NCBI RefSeq assembly: GCF_025200925.1
Contig: NZ_CP104174.1
Coordinates: 8,012,001-8,076,000 of the forward strand
DNA length: 64,000 nt
Source: Bradyrhizobium sp. CB1015
GTDB lineage: Bacteria > Pseudomonadota > Alphaproteobacteria > Rhizobiales > Xanthobacteraceae
Direction: 5' to 3'
Notes under the pieces: generated by a model
The model's input: the letters and a program-made list of their open reading frames with translations, nothing else
Told to the model about the DNA's origin: nothing
Database searches by the model: none
Made by a program: the position numbers and the translations under genes
Shown: positions 44,017 through 53,374 of the stretch, piece after piece
How positions within the stretch are numbered: the stretch's first letter is position 1
How the letters are laid out: each line of letters starts with the position of its first letter

Positions 44017-44439
44017 TCAGATCAGCGCGACCGTGACGTCGATATTGCCGCGAACCGCCTTGGAATAAGGACAGGTCTGGTGCGCATCGTCGATGATGCC
44101 GCGCGCGATCTCGGGGTCGAGTCCCGGCAGGCTGACATTGAGGCGTGCGCGAAGCGAATAGGCGCCCTCGTCGAGCACGAGATCGATCTCCGCATCAACA
44201 GCACTTTTCCTGGGAAGCTCGATCTTGCGCTTGCGCGCCGCGATCTCCATCGCGCCTTCGAAGCAGGCCGACCAGCCGGCGGCGAACAATTGCTCGGGAT
44301 TGGTGCCGATTCCCGCGCCGCCCGGCGGCGACAGCTTGACGTCGAGGCGACCGTCGGAGCTGCGCGCGATGCCGTCGTGGCGCCCGCCGCTGGTGTGGGT
44401 CCTGGCCGTGTAGAGTATCTTTGCCGCCTGCGTCATCAT
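44017..44439 (-). CDS. ohr: Organic hydroperoxide resistance protein (Ohr/OsmC)
   Basis: This 140-residue protein has the two redox Cys of Ohr: AAGWSACFEGAM (about Cys60) and HQTCPYSKAV (about Cys123), and the N-terminal TSGGRHDGIARSSDG. Ohr reduces organic hydroperoxides with lipoylated proteins as electron source. It is the first gene of the leftward run and is divergent from a large transcription factor. The usual MarR-type OhrR is not adjacent here. Confidence 0.92.
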   Translation of the reverse strand: MMTQAAKILYTARTHTSGGRHDGIARSSDGRLDVKLSPPGGAGIGTNPEQLFAAGWSACFEGAMEIAARKRKIELPRKSAVDAEIDLVLDEGAYSLRARLNVSLPGLDPEIARGIIDDAHQTCPYSKAVRGNIDVTVALI

Positions 44440-44499
44440 GGTCTCCTCGCCGTCACGCCACCGACCTAGCAGCGGCTGCGGCGGCGCGCCCGTTTGGAC

Positions 44500-44539
44500 T
44501 TGTGAGAAGTTGTGAGGTCTCGCCTTACGCGCCTCACAA
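44500..44539. promoter_or_regulatory. Candidate operator: two direct and one inverted TTGTGAG repeats
   Basis: TTGTGAG at 44500-44506 and again at 44510-44516, i.e. 10 bp apart, and its reverse complement CTCACAA at 44533-44539. The site lies between ohr and the wHTH regulator gene. OmpR-type winged helices bind such direct repeats. Confidence 0.6.
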
Positions 44540-44635
44540 GGCCTGTATCCGCGGTCTGAGGCCGATGCACGGATGGCCTTGCCGGATCACGATCATCTGG
44601 CTATCGGGGCCTCTCGAAGGGACCAAGATTTCGCC

Positions 44636-47476
44636 ATGACCGAGCCGGCCGGCACCACGACGGGAACTCTATCGTTCGGGCCATTCTCCGTGAGGCCGCA
44701 TGAAAGGCTCGTGATGCGCGACGGCGTCGTCTTGCAGCTCGGCGCGAAAGCGTTCGACACGCTGATGGCGCTGATGTCGCGGCCGAACGAGGTCGTCAGC
44801 AAATGGGATCTGATGGCGCTGGTATGGCCCGGCATCACGGTCGAGGAGACCAATCTGCGCTTTCACGTCGCAGCGCTTCGCAAGGCGCTCGGCGACGGCA
44901 AGGATGGCGCCCGCTACATCACGACGCTCTCCGGTCGCGGCTATTGCTTCGTGGCGCCGATTTCGCAAGCCGATATTGCTGCAGCTCAACGCCTCGCGCC
45001 GCGGTTGGAATTGCCGCCCGTGAAACTCCCGAACCGGTTGCAGCGGATGGTCGGGCGCGCCGATGCGATGGCCGCCGTCTCCGACAAGCTCATCGCCTCG
45101 CGCTTTGTCACGATTGCCGGTCCCGGCGGCGTCGGCAAGACCGCGGTCGCCGTGGCGATCGCCCACGACCTGCTCGAAGCATTCTCCGAGGCCGCGCACT
45201 TCGTGGACCTTGCCGCGCTGAGCGATCCCGATCTCGTGATCACCTCGATCCTGCTGATGCTTGGCTTGCCGGCGCAGACCGAGGATCCCCTGCCGGCGCT
45301 GCTCGCACATCTCCAGGACAAGCGGATGCTGCTGATCCTCGACAATTGCGAGCACGTCATTGCGGCCGCTGCGCCGCTGGCGGCAGAGATCTTCCAGGCG
45401 GCGCCGCACGTCCATATCCTCGCGACCAGCCGCGAAGCCCTGCGCGTCGAGGGCGAGCAGGTCTATCGGCTGGCCCCGCTCGCCGTTCCGCCCGACGGCT
45501 CCGGCGTCACGGTCGCCGCAGCACAGACCTATCCCGCGCTTCAGCTGTTCCTCGAACGTGCCATGGCAGGCGGCGCGCAGATCGCGCTCGATGACGCCAA
45601 TGCTGCGATCATCGCCAGGATCTGCCGCAAGCTCGACGGCATGGCGCTGGCGATCGAGCTCGCTGCCGGCCGGGTCGAAGCCTACGGCCTGGAGCAAACG
45701 GCCGCGCTGCTCGACGCGCGCCTCAATCTGCTCTGGCAAGGCCAGCGAACGGCACCACCCCGGCAGAAGACGTTGCAGGCCACGCTCGACTGGAGCTACG
45801 GCCTATTGTCGGATATCGAGCGCCTCGTACTGCGCAGGCTTGCGGTCTTCGCCGGGCACTTCACCATCGACGCCGCGCTGGAGGTCGTGCCGGACGAGCG
45901 CGTCGACCGCCCCCGCCTGTTCGACGCGGTCGACAGTCTCGTTGCCAAGTCGATGGTCGCGCCGCGGCCCATCGGCGCCATGATGCGCTACCGTCTGCTC
46001 GACACGACGCGTGCCTATCTGCTCGAGATAGAACCGGACGACGCGGCTCTCGCCGCCCGCCACGCGACCTACTACCGGCGATGGCTGGAGCAGGCCGGCA
46101 CGACATGGGCGACGGTGCCGAGCGCAGACGAGCGGGCTGCTCACTTCTCCGCGCTTCACAATGTGCGCGCCGCGCTCGACTGGTGCTTCGGCCCGGGCGG
46201 TGATCTCGGCATCGGCGTTGCGCTCGCCGCCGCCGCGGCGCCGATCTTCCTGGCGATGTCCTTGCTGATCGAATGCCGGCGCTGGTCGGAACGGGCGCTG
46301 CTGGCGATTGCCCCCTCCTCGCGCGGCAGCGCCGAGGAAATGCACATCCAGGCCGCCCTCGGGCTGACCTTGATGTTCACCCGCGGCGGCAGCGAAGCGG
46401 CGCGTAGCGCCTTGAGCAGGAGCCTTGCCATCGCCGAAGCGCGCGGCGACGAAGTCAACCAGCTCCAGCTGCTCGGCCGGATGCATATCTTTCACGAGCG
46501 GATGGGAGAGTTCGACGCCGCGCTCGGCTATGCGCAAAGGAGCCTCGCGGTCGCGCGGACGCTGGGCGACCCCGCCTCGATCGCCCTCGCCCATTCTCTC
46601 CTCGGTGTCTCGCTGCATCTGGCAGGTGAGCATCACGACGCGCTGAAGATGCTGGAGGTCGCCTGGCAAGGTCCGGGCACGGAGCTAGTCAGCACCGTCC
46701 ATGGCTTCGATCATCGCAACCGGGCCGGCATCACGCTGGCCCGCGAGCTCTGGTTGCAAGGCCGGCCCGCGGAAGCGCTGCAGCTGGCGCAGCAGACGGT
46801 CGCCGAGGCCGCACAGATGGATCACCCGATCACGCTCTGCATTGCGCTGATCTGGGCGGTCTCGATCGACCTGTGGAATGGAGACCTCGACGGCGCCGAC
46901 GAGAGCATCGACCGCTTCATCGCGCATGCCAATTCGCGCTCGATGGGGCCTTATCTCGCCGTCGGCCGCGGCGTCAAAGGCGAGCTGGCGATCCACCGTG
47001 GCGATGCCGCCGGTGGCGTCGAGACGATCAGGACCTGCCTGCGCGAGCTCCACGATGCCGGCTACGAGCTGCTCACCACGACGTTCAACATCGCGCTGGT
47101 CCAGGGCTTGGTGGCGCTTGGGCAGATCGAGCAGAGCGCCGAGCTGATCGACGACGCCATTCGCCTCGTCGAGCAAAGCGGCGATCATCTCTACATGCCC
47201 GAACTGCTGCGCATGAAGGGCCGAGTTCTGTTGTCGCTGCCGGAGCCCGATACGGAGCAGGCAGAAGTCTGCTTCATGCAGTCGCTGGATCTGAGCCGGC
47301 GCAAAGGCGCAAAAGCCTGGGTGCTGCGGGCCGCGATCGATCTTGCGCGGCTACTCGTCGAACGCGGCCGGCACGAGGACGCAAAACGATTGTTTCAATC
47401 GGCGCTTGAGGGCTTTGCAGAAGGCTCCGAGACCGCGGATATCAGAGCGGCCAATCGTCTGCTCCCGACGCTGTAG
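44636..47476 (+). CDS. Large regulator: OmpR-type winged helix, P-loop ATPase (NB-ARC/STAND-like) and TPR region
   Basis: The protein is 946 residues from ATG 44636 (GAAGGG upstream). The DNA-binding domain at about 10-105 has the phrases FDTLMALMSRPNEVVSKWDL, LRFHVAALRKALGDGKDG and TLSGRGYCFVAP. A P-loop AGPGGVGKT at about 160-168, Walker B LLILDNCEHV and ATSREALRVEGEQVYRLAPL mark a STAND ATPase. TPR-like helices fill 500-946. This is the AfsR/MalT-like family of single-protein signal-transducing regulators. It probably controls the divergent ohr-hydrolase-P460-SDR run. The inducer is unknown. Confidence 0.88.
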   Translation: MTEPAGTTTGTLSFGPFSVRPHERLVMRDGVVLQLGAKAFDTLMALMSRPNEVVSKWDLMALVWPGITVEETNLRFHVAALRKALGDGKDGARYITTLSGRGYCFVAPISQADIAAAQRLAPRLELPPVKLPNRLQRMVGRADAMAAVSDKLIASRFVTIAGPGGVGKTAVAVAIAHDLLEAFSEAAHFVDLAALSDPDLVITSILLMLGLPAQTEDPLPALLAHLQDKRMLLILDNCEHVIAAAAPLAAEIFQAAPHVHILATSREALRVEGEQVYRLAPLAVPPDGSGVTVAAAQTYPALQLFLERAMAGGAQIALDDANAAIIARICRKLDGMALAIELAAGRVEAYGLEQTAALLDARLNLLWQGQRTAPPRQKTLQATLDWSYGLLSDIERLVLRRLAVFAGHFTIDAALEVVPDERVDRPRLFDAVDSLVAKSMVAPRPIGAMMRYRLLDTTRAYLLEIEPDDAALAARHATYYRRWLEQAGTTWATVPSADERAAHFSALHNVRAALDWCFGPGGDLGIGVALAAAAAPIFLAMSLLIECRRWSERALLAIAPSSRGSAEEMHIQAALGLTLMFTRGGSEAARSALSRSLAIAEARGDEVNQLQLLGRMHIFHERMGEFDAALGYAQRSLAVARTLGDPASIALAHSLLGVSLHLAGEHHDALKMLEVAWQGPGTELVSTVHGFDHRNRAGITLARELWLQGRPAEALQLAQQTVAEAAQMDHPITLCIALIWAVSIDLWNGDLDGADESIDRFIAHANSRSMGPYLAVGRGVKGELAIHRGDAAGGVETIRTCLRELHDAGYELLTTTFNIALVQGLVALGQIEQSAELIDDAIRLVEQSGDHLYMPELLRMKGRVLLSLPEPDTEQAEVCFMQSLDLSRRKGAKAWVLRAAIDLARLLVERGRHEDAKRLFQSALEGFAEGSETADIRAANRLLPTL

Positions 47477-47561
47477 CCAATTGCGCCACATCAAGTTCCG
47501 TCATCCTTCCGGGCCTCCGCTACGCTCCAGTGCCTCAGGACGACGGGACTGTTTGTGCGGA

Positions 47562-48233
47562 CTATCCCGCTGGCGTGCCCTGCTTCCACTGGCCGCCGGC
47601 GATCCTGGCGGCGGCGATCACCGCCTGGGTGCGGCTTTCGACGCCGAGCTTCTGCAGGATCGCCGAGACATGGGCCTTGATGGTGGCCTCGGAGACGCCG
47701 AGCTCGTAGGCGATCTGCTTGTTGAGCAGGCCCTCCGACAGCATCATCAGGACCCGGACCTGCTGCGGCGTCAGCGTCACCAGCCGGTCGCGCAGACGCG
47801 TCATGTCGGGATCCGCCTCCGCCGACAGATCGGTGTCAGCGGGAACCCAGACGTCGCCTTCCATCACCTTGAGGATGGCATCGCGCAAGGTCTCGACCCC
47901 GAACCGCTTGGGGATGAAGCCGGAGGCGCCGAAATCGAGCGAGCGGCGGATCGTGGCGCTGTCGTCGGAGGCCGAGACGATCACGACCGGGATCGCCGGA
48001 TATTGCGCGCGCAGATAGATCAGGCCGGAAAAGCCGGAGATCCCAGGCATGGAGAGGTCGAGCAGGACCAGGTCGACCTCGGAGGTCTGCTCCAGAAGCT
48101 TGGTCAGGTCCTCGAAGGTTCCGGCCTCGTCGATCCGGGCCGAGGGGAGAACGCCCGCCACCGCCTGCCGCAGCGCATCGCGGAATAGGGGATGATCATC
48201 GGCGATGACGAGATGAGTCGAAGGAGCGTTCAT
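47562..48233 (-). CDS. NarL/FixJ-family response regulator (orphan)
   Basis: This 223-residue protein has a receiver domain with IADDHPLFRD, phosphoacceptor Asp in LVLLDLSMPG and Lys in FIPKRFGV, then a LuxR-type HTH (LTPQQVRVLMMLSEGLLNKQ, IAYELGVSEATIKAHVSAIL). Start at 48233; the frame to 48317 is longer but has no support. It is divergent from the MHS transporter gene; similar regulators in this position control organic-acid transporters. No kinase is adjacent. Confidence 0.9.
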   Translation of the reverse strand: MNAPSTHLVIADDHPLFRDALRQAVAGVLPSARIDEAGTFEDLTKLLEQTSEVDLVLLDLSMPGISGFSGLIYLRAQYPAIPVVIVSASDDSATIRRSLDFGASGFIPKRFGVETLRDAILKVMEGDVWVPADTDLSAEADPDMTRLRDRLVTLTPQQVRVLMMLSEGLLNKQIAYELGVSEATIKAHVSAILQKLGVESRTQAVIAAARIAGGQWKQGTPAG

Positions 48234-48521
48234 CGTTCTCTTGCTGTCGTTCGCGCCGGGTCGGCGAACCGGGTGCGTCAATTCTTCCCCGAGCGGCCGT
48301 GGCATGCAAGTGCACATTATCCCTTTGCTGCAAAGGGGTTAATCCTGGGCTCGGGCATTTGCACACCGGCGCCCGATACCGCAGCGCCAGTACGCAAGGC
48401 CGAAAGTCGTATTGGGGCGGGTTTCACGCCGATGTTACCTTGTGGCCAAGACCTGGGTTGATCCGGCACGTCCGGACATTCTGGGGGCGAGAGGAAACGA
48501 TTTTCGGGGAGCGACTCAAAC

Positions 48522-50186
48522 ATGTCGACAATGGCTGTGTCTCAAGCAGGCGCGGGAGGGATGACGAAGGACGAACGGTTCGTCATTCTCGCCTCCTCGC
48601 TCGGTACCGTCTTCGAGTGGTACGACTTCTATCTCTACGGTTCGCTCGCCTCGATCATCGGCGTGCAGTTCTTCTCGGCCTATCCGCCGGCAACCCGCGA
48701 CATCTTCGCGCTGCTGGCGTTTGCCGCGGGCTTCCTGGTGCGGCCATTCGGCGCGATCGTGTTCGGCCGCATCGGCGACATCGTCGGCCGCAAATACACC
48801 TTCCTGGTCACCATCCTGATCATGGGTCTGTCGACCTTCATCGTCGGCCTCCTGCCCAACGCGGCGACCATCGGCATCGCGGCTCCGATCATTCTGATCG
48901 CGCTGCGTCTCGCCCAGGGCCTGGCGCTCGGCGGCGAATATGGCGGTGCGGCGACCTACGTCGCGGAGCATGCTCCGCACGGCAAGCGCGGCTACTACAC
49001 CTCGTTCATCCAGACCACGGCGACGCTCGGCCTGTTCCTGTCGCTGCTGGTGATTCTGTTCACCCGTACCGCGACCGGCGAAGCCGACTTCGCGGCCTGG
49101 GGCTGGCGCATTCCGTTCCTGGTGTCGGTGCTGCTGCTCGGCATCTCGGTCTGGATCCGGCTTCGCCTCAACGAATCGCCGATCTTCCAGAAGATGAAGG
49201 AGGAAGGGAAGGGCTCGAAGGCGCCGCTGACGGAGGCCTTCGGCAACTGGCAGAACGGCAAGCTCGTGCTGCTCGCCCTGCTCGGCGGCGTGATGGGCCA
49301 GGGCGTGGTCTGGTACACCGGCCAGTTCTACGCGCTGTTCTTCCTGCAATCGATCCTGAAGGTCGACGGCTATACCGCCAACCTGCTGATCGCATGGTCG
49401 CTGCTGCTCGGCACCGGCTTCTTCATCGTGTTCGGCATGCTCTCCGACAAGATCGGCCGCAAGCCGATCATCCTCGGCGGCTGCCTGATCGCGGCGCTGA
49501 CCTTCTTCCCGATCTTCAAGATGATCACCTCCAACGCCAACCCGGCGCTGGAAAAGGCGATCGAGTCGGTCAAGGTCGAGGTGGTGGCCGATCCCGCCGG
49601 TTGCGGCGATCTGTTCAACCCGGTCGGCACCCGCGTCTTCACTGCGCCTTGCGACACCGCGCGCGCCTACCTGTCGCAATCGTCGGTCAAGTACGCGACG
49701 ACGCCGGGTCCGGCCGGCTCGGGCGTGAAGGTCGTGGTCAATGGCAAGGACGTGCCCTACACCAACGCCAAGGACAGCAACCCGGCGGTTCTCGCCGCGG
49801 TGCAGGCGGCCGGCTATCCCAAGGCGGGTGACGCCGGCATCGTGAAGATGTCGAATCCGTTCGACATCTTCCGTCCGCAGGTGGCGGCCATCATCGGTCT
49901 GCTGTTCATCCTGGTCGTGTTCGTCACCATGGTGTACGGCCCGATTGCGGCGATGCTGGTCGAATTGTTCCCGACCCGCATCCGCTACACCTCGATGTCG
50001 CTGCCCTACCACATCGGCAACGGCTGGTTCGGCGGCCTCCTGCCCGCCACCGCCTTCGCCATCGTGGCCTCGACCGGCGACATCTATGCCGGTCTCTGGT
50101 ACCCGATCATCTTCGCCTCGATCACCGTGGTGATCGGCTTCCTGTTCCTGCCCGAGACCAAGGACGTCGACATCAAGGCGACCTGA
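48522..50186 (+). CDS. MHS-family MFS transporter with a ~100-residue extra domain
   Basis: This 554-residue protein has 12 spans of the metabolite:H+ symporter family: FEWYDFYLYGSLASIIG, the loop-2 motif GRIGDIVGRKYTF, QGLALGGEYGGAATYVAEHA, then LSDKIGRKPIIL. Between about residues 345 and 445 (after span 8) lies a hydrophilic insert with two Cys (PAGCGDLF, TAPCDTA), predicted to be periplasmic or in a loop. Relatives move organic acids, betaine or shikimate. A hairpin terminator follows. Confidence 0.9.
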   Translation: MSTMAVSQAGAGGMTKDERFVILASSLGTVFEWYDFYLYGSLASIIGVQFFSAYPPATRDIFALLAFAAGFLVRPFGAIVFGRIGDIVGRKYTFLVTILIMGLSTFIVGLLPNAATIGIAAPIILIALRLAQGLALGGEYGGAATYVAEHAPHGKRGYYTSFIQTTATLGLFLSLLVILFTRTATGEADFAAWGWRIPFLVSVLLLGISVWIRLRLNESPIFQKMKEEGKGSKAPLTEAFGNWQNGKLVLLALLGGVMGQGVVWYTGQFYALFFLQSILKVDGYTANLLIAWSLLLGTGFFIVFGMLSDKIGRKPIILGGCLIAALTFFPIFKMITSNANPALEKAIESVKVEVVADPAGCGDLFNPVGTRVFTAPCDTARAYLSQSSVKYATTPGPAGSGVKVVVNGKDVPYTNAKDSNPAVLAAVQAAGYPKAGDAGIVKMSNPFDIFRPQVAAIIGLLFILVVFVTMVYGPIAAMLVELFPTRIRYTSMSLPYHIGNGWFGGLLPATAFAIVASTGDIYAGLWYPIIFASITVVIGFLFLPETKDVDIKAT

Positions 50187-50209
50187 CGAGGCAGCAATCG
50201 ACAACACGA

Positions 50210-50238
50210 ACCGGCCGCGGTCTCCGCGGCCGGTTTTG
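50210..50238 (+). terminator. Rho-independent terminator after the MHS transporter
   Basis: 12-bp perfect stem AACCGGCCGCGG / CCGCGGCCGGTT with a TCT loop and a following T-run. Confidence 0.88.
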
Positions 50239-50306
50239 CTTTGTGCGCTCCTTGCTTGGACGCGTTTTCTTCACGCGCACCGGCACCCACTTCGCTCGAA
50301 AACGCT

Positions 50307-50780
50307 CTACCGATTGCTGCCGATGAACTGCAGCACGATCTCACGGCGGTGCGGACGGCTGCGATGCTCGATCAGATAGATCGCCTGCCACGTGCCGAGC
50401 GCGAGCCTGCCGTTCAGGACCGGAACCTGGAGCGAGGTCTGCGTCAGCATAGTCTTGATGTGGGCCGGCATGTCGTCGGGTCCCTCGGTGTCATGAGTCC
50501 ACCCGGCGTTCTCCGGTGCGAGCCGTGACAGGACCGTGGTGAGGTCGACCAGCACGGAGGGGTCGGCGTTCTCCTGGATCGTCAGCGAAGCCGAGGTGTG
50601 GCGGATGAACAGCGTCAATGCACCCTCACCTGCGTGCGCCTCGGCGATGAATTTTGCGGCCTCGCTGGTCAGATCGGTGAAGCCGCGGCCAGGCGTGTGC
50701 ACGGTGAGCAGCGACGATGTGACGGTGGTTGCCTGGACCGACGATGGTGCGGAGCGTGTGACGGATCTGGCTGATGTCAT
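50307..50780 (-). CDS. YjbQ / UPF0047-family protein
   Basis: This protein (157 residues from ATG 50780) has the family motif TLFIRHTSASLTIQENADPS, DLTTVLSRLAPEN, HDTEGPDDMPAHIK and the C-terminal LALGTWQAIYLIEHRSRPHR. Members have a conserved His/Glu/Asp cluster and weak thiamin-phosphate synthase activity when overproduced; the physiological role is not settled. It lies next to a dispersed repeat and not in a clear operon. Confidence 0.88.
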   Translation of the reverse strand: MTSARSVTRSAPSSVQATTVTSSLLTVHTPGRGFTDLTSEAAKFIAEAHAGEGALTLFIRHTSASLTIQENADPSVLVDLTTVLSRLAPENAGWTHDTEGPDDMPAHIKTMLTQTSLQVPVLNGRLALGTWQAIYLIEHRSRPHRREIVLQFIGSNR

Positions 50781-50815
50781 GGAGGGTGATTGATCGAACA
50801 CTGCGGTAGTTGCCG

Positions 50816-50902
50816 TCGGGTGGGCAAAGCGGAGCGTGCCCACCCTTTCGCGTGACGATGTCAAGGTGGTGGGCACGGCGCTTTGCGCCTTTGCCCATCC
50901 TA
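50816..50902. repeat. Dispersed inverted repeat, 'GGGTGGGCAAAGC' type
   Basis: GGGTGGGCAAAGCGGAGCG near 50818 is imperfectly inverted as GGCGCTTTGCGCCTTTGCCC near 50877-50896, flanking GTGCCCACCC / GGTGGTGGGCAC. It lies upstream of the YjbQ gene. Confidence 0.65.
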
Positions 50903-50919
50903 CGGCAGCTCGTCACGCG

Positions 50920-51435
50920 TCAAATCTTCCCCGACACGTCTTTCTGCACGCGGTTGGCCATATCGATCAGCCGCCGCCAGGCCTTTTCCAGGAACGACAT
51001 CACGCGATCGAGGTCCTGGTCACTCGGCAGCGGGATCTCGATCTTGCGCTCGCCCTCGGCGACCTTGGGCTCGGCCTTCTTGAGCGGATCGGATTTCGGC
51101 ATCGCCTCGTCGATCTTGCCCGACACTGTCGGCCCCGCCGCGAGCTGTGCCTTCAGTCTCTCGACCTCGGCCTGAAGCCTGCCGATCTCGGCGTCGAGTG
51201 CGGTCCGCTCGTCGGGCACCGCGTAGCAGGCCCAGCCGGCGCCGTTCTTCATGCAGGTCGAGACCGTGCCGGTGCGCGTGTCGAGCCGCAGCACGCCCTC
51301 GGGGATGGGCGTCATGCTGTAGCGGCCATTTTCGCCGTCGGGCGCGGATTGCGCGGCCACGAGGCCGCCGCTGACGACCATCACCGCGACCGCCGCCGCG
51401 AGCCATGATGTCGTGGATGACGTCGCAGGTCTCAT
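50920..51435 (-). CDS. Exported coiled-coil protein, unknown function
   Basis: This 171-residue protein starts [20 protein letters not shown] with a signal peptide/anchor. It has a short conserved-looking domain with two Cys (TRTGTVSTCMKNGAGWACYA), a coiled coil (DAEIGRLQAEVERLKAQLAA) and a basic-acidic tail with EKAWRRLIDMANRVQKDV. Likely periplasmic or membrane-attached. The family is unknown to me. Confidence 0.7.
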   Translation of the reverse strand: MRPATSSTTSWLAAAVAVMVVSGGLVAAQSAPDGENGRYSMTPIPEGVLRLDTRTGTVSTCMKNGAGWACYAVPDERTALDAEIGRLQAEVERLKAQLAAGPTVSGKIDEAMPKSDPLKKAEPKVAEGERKIEIPLPSDQDLDRVMSFLEKAWRRLIDMANRVQKDVSGKI

Positions 51436-51794
51436 CGTTGTCTCCGCCCCGGCGGTGCTGCGGCTGCAGTGCAATTCTACACCCCCAGCCGGCAATCCGC
51501 CGCCAAAAACCTGCCCCTGGAATCAACGAACGCGGCGGCTGCTTTGATCCCATCAGCGCGGCGAAAGCACGGCTGCATCCGCCGATCGTGAGCAGACCTG
51601 CTGCGGTGCGGCGTCACGCTGTGTGCAGCGCTGCTGCGTGCGACAATATCGTCAAGTAAATCAAAGACATAATCGAAAGCGACGCAATCGTGACTTGGCT
51701 TGACTTGATTATGGGCCATCAGTATGGTCCGCGCGGCTTTTGAGGGTGGCGGGCGTAATTTCCATTTGGCCGCAGCGTTTCGGGTCTTTGTCGC
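51436..51794. other. Intergenic region before the ATP synthase genes, no gene seen
   Basis: 359 bases. It should hold the promoter of the atp genes; an AT-rich tract around 51655-51725 (with TTGACTTGATTATGGGCC) is the best candidate. Confidence 0.4.
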
Positions 51795-52169
51795 ATGGCA
51801 CAGAACACGGGACACGGTGAGAATGGAGATCGCGATAGATCGTCCGAGGAAGCCGCGCTTTCCGATCGGCTCGGAAATCTTGATCAGCGGTTGTCCGAAT
51901 TTCGCGACCGCCGGGCCAAGACCGAGCAACCCGCAGGTGACGATGGAGACAAAGCGGCCAGAGCCTCGGCGATGGCGCTTGGTTTTCGGTTATCCTCCGA
52001 GTTGGTCGCCGGTGTCGCTGTCGGAGCGGGGATTGGCTGGGGGTTCGACCGTTTGCTGTCGACGTCGCCTTTCGGATTCATCGTGTTCCTGCTGCTGGGC
52101 TTCGTCGCCGGCGTGGTGAACGTGGTGAGATCGGCAGGCGCGGGTCAAAACAGGCGCGGTGGTTCTTAA
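51795..52169 (+). CDS. atpI: ATP synthase protein I (AtpI)
   Basis: This 124-residue protein has a charged N-terminal third and two membrane spans (about 63-82, 91-111) with the motif SSELVAGVAVGAGIGWGFDR. AtpI helps assemble the c-ring of ATP synthase in the inner membrane. It leads the F0 gene cluster, as in other alphaproteobacteria. Confidence 0.9.
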   Translation: MAQNTGHGENGDRDRSSEEAALSDRLGNLDQRLSEFRDRRAKTEQPAGDDGDKAARASAMALGFRLSSELVAGVAVGAGIGWGFDRLLSTSPFGFIVFLLLGFVAGVVNVVRSAGAGQNRRGGS

Positions 52170-52197
52170 GGCTGGTCCCACCAGGAGAGGAATGATC

Positions 52198-52260
52198 GTA
52201 CCGGCCTCGCCGGTACGGGCCGGCCCGGCCGGCAGACCGAGACCCGCCGGCATGCCCGGC
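52198..52260 (+). repeat. Three consecutive hairpins in the atpI-atpB junction
   Basis: GTACCGG-CCTCG-CCGGTAC (52198-52216), GCCGGC-CCG-GCCGGC (52219-52233) and GCCGG-CATGC-CCGGC (52246-52260) follow one another. The segment 52192-52281 is exactly 30 codons in the atpB frame and has the appearance of an inserted palindromic unit. Confidence 0.65.
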
Positions 52261-52281
52261 AGACCAAGAGATGCCGCGCTG

Positions 52282-53031
52282 ATGAAAATCGATCCGATCC
52301 ACCAGTTCAACATCGAGCCTCTCTTCACCCTCGGCCATATCGGCAATCACACGATCGCCTTCACCAATTCGTCGCTCTACATGCTGGTCGCGGTCGCGAT
52401 CATCTCGATCCTGATGCTTGCCAGCGGCTCGCAGCTGGTTCCCGGGCGCCTGCAGTCGGTCGCCGAGATCTCCTACGAGTTCGTCGCCTCGACCATCCGT
52501 TCGACGGCCGGCGCGGAAGGCATGAAGTTCTTCCCGCTGATCTTCTCGCTGTTCATGTTCATCTGCGTCTCGAACCTGGTCGGCATCATCCCCTACACCT
52601 TCACGGTCTCGAGCCACCTGATCGTCACCGCCGGGCTGGCGCTGCTGGTCTTCTTCACCGTGCTGATCTACGGCGTCGCCAAGAACGGCGTGAAGTTCTT
52701 CAAGATCTTCGTTCCCCACGGCGTCCCCGGCTACGTCCTGCCGCTGGTCATGTTCATCGAGGTCCTGTCGTTCTTCCTGCGGCCGGTCTCGCACAGCATT
52801 CGTCTGTTCGCCAACATGCTGGCCGGCCATATCGCGCTGAAGGTGTTCGCGGGCTTCGTCGCCATGCTCGGCTTCTCGCTCGGCGCCATCGGCTGGGTCG
52901 GCGGCGTGCTGCCGCTGGCGCTCACGGTCGCGCTGTACGCTCTCGAGATCCTGGTCGCGTTCCTGCAGGCCTACGTGTTCGCGATCCTGACCTGCATCTA
53001 CCTCAACGACGCCATTCATCCGGGACACTGA
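52282..53031 (+). CDS. atpB: ATP synthase F0 subunit a
   Basis: This 249-residue protein starts [15 protein letters not shown] and has about six membrane spans. [20 protein letters not shown] carries the essential Arg of the proton half-channel. It forms the proton path with the c-ring. The start is debatable: an in-frame ATG at 52192 has a much better ribosome site (AGGAGAGG), which would add a 30-residue Pro/Arg/Gly-rich N-terminus ([20 protein letters not shown]...). I keep 52282 because it gives the family-typical N-terminus. Confidence 0.95.
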   Translation: MKIDPIHQFNIEPLFTLGHIGNHTIAFTNSSLYMLVAVAIISILMLASGSQLVPGRLQSVAEISYEFVASTIRSTAGAEGMKFFPLIFSLFMFICVSNLVGIIPYTFTVSSHLIVTAGLALLVFFTVLIYGVAKNGVKFFKIFVPHGVPGYVLPLVMFIEVLSFFLRPVSHSIRLFANMLAGHIALKVFAGFVAMLGFSLGAIGWVGGVLPLALTVALYALEILVAFLQAYVFAILTCIYLNDAIHPGH

Positions 53032-53084
53032 GCGGTCCGGGGAATTTCCACCCACAACGCAATCTTTCTTCCAAGGAGTCTAAA

Positions 53085-53312
53085 ATGGATCCGGCAGCAG
53101 CAAAACTTATCGGCGCGGGCATCGCGTGCATCGGCATGGGCGGTGCGGGCGTCGGCGTGGGCGTGATCTTCGGCAACTACCTCGCCGCAGCCGTTCGCAA
53201 CCCGTCGGCCGCTCAGGGCCAGTTCGGCAACCTGATCTTCGGCTTCGCCGTGACCGAAGCGCTCGGCATCTTCTCGCTGCTGATCGCGCTGCTTCTGCTG
53301 TTCGTTTTCTAA
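53085..53312 (+). CDS. atpE: ATP synthase F0 subunit c
   Basis: This 75-residue hairpin has two spans. [14 protein letters not shown] is the Gly-rich first helix, ARNP-type loop reads [11 protein letters not shown], and the proton-carrying Glu is in [13 protein letters not shown]. It forms the rotating ring of ATP synthase. AAGGAG lies just before the ATG. Confidence 0.97.
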   Translation: MDPAAAKLIGAGIACIGMGGAGVGVGVIFGNYLAAAVRNPSAAQGQFGNLIFGFAVTEALGIFSLLIALLLLFVF

Positions 53313-53374
53313 AGGAACGACTTCTTTCGCGCCGCTTCATCCGAAGCGGCGCGTGACAGCAACAGGAGTACTCC

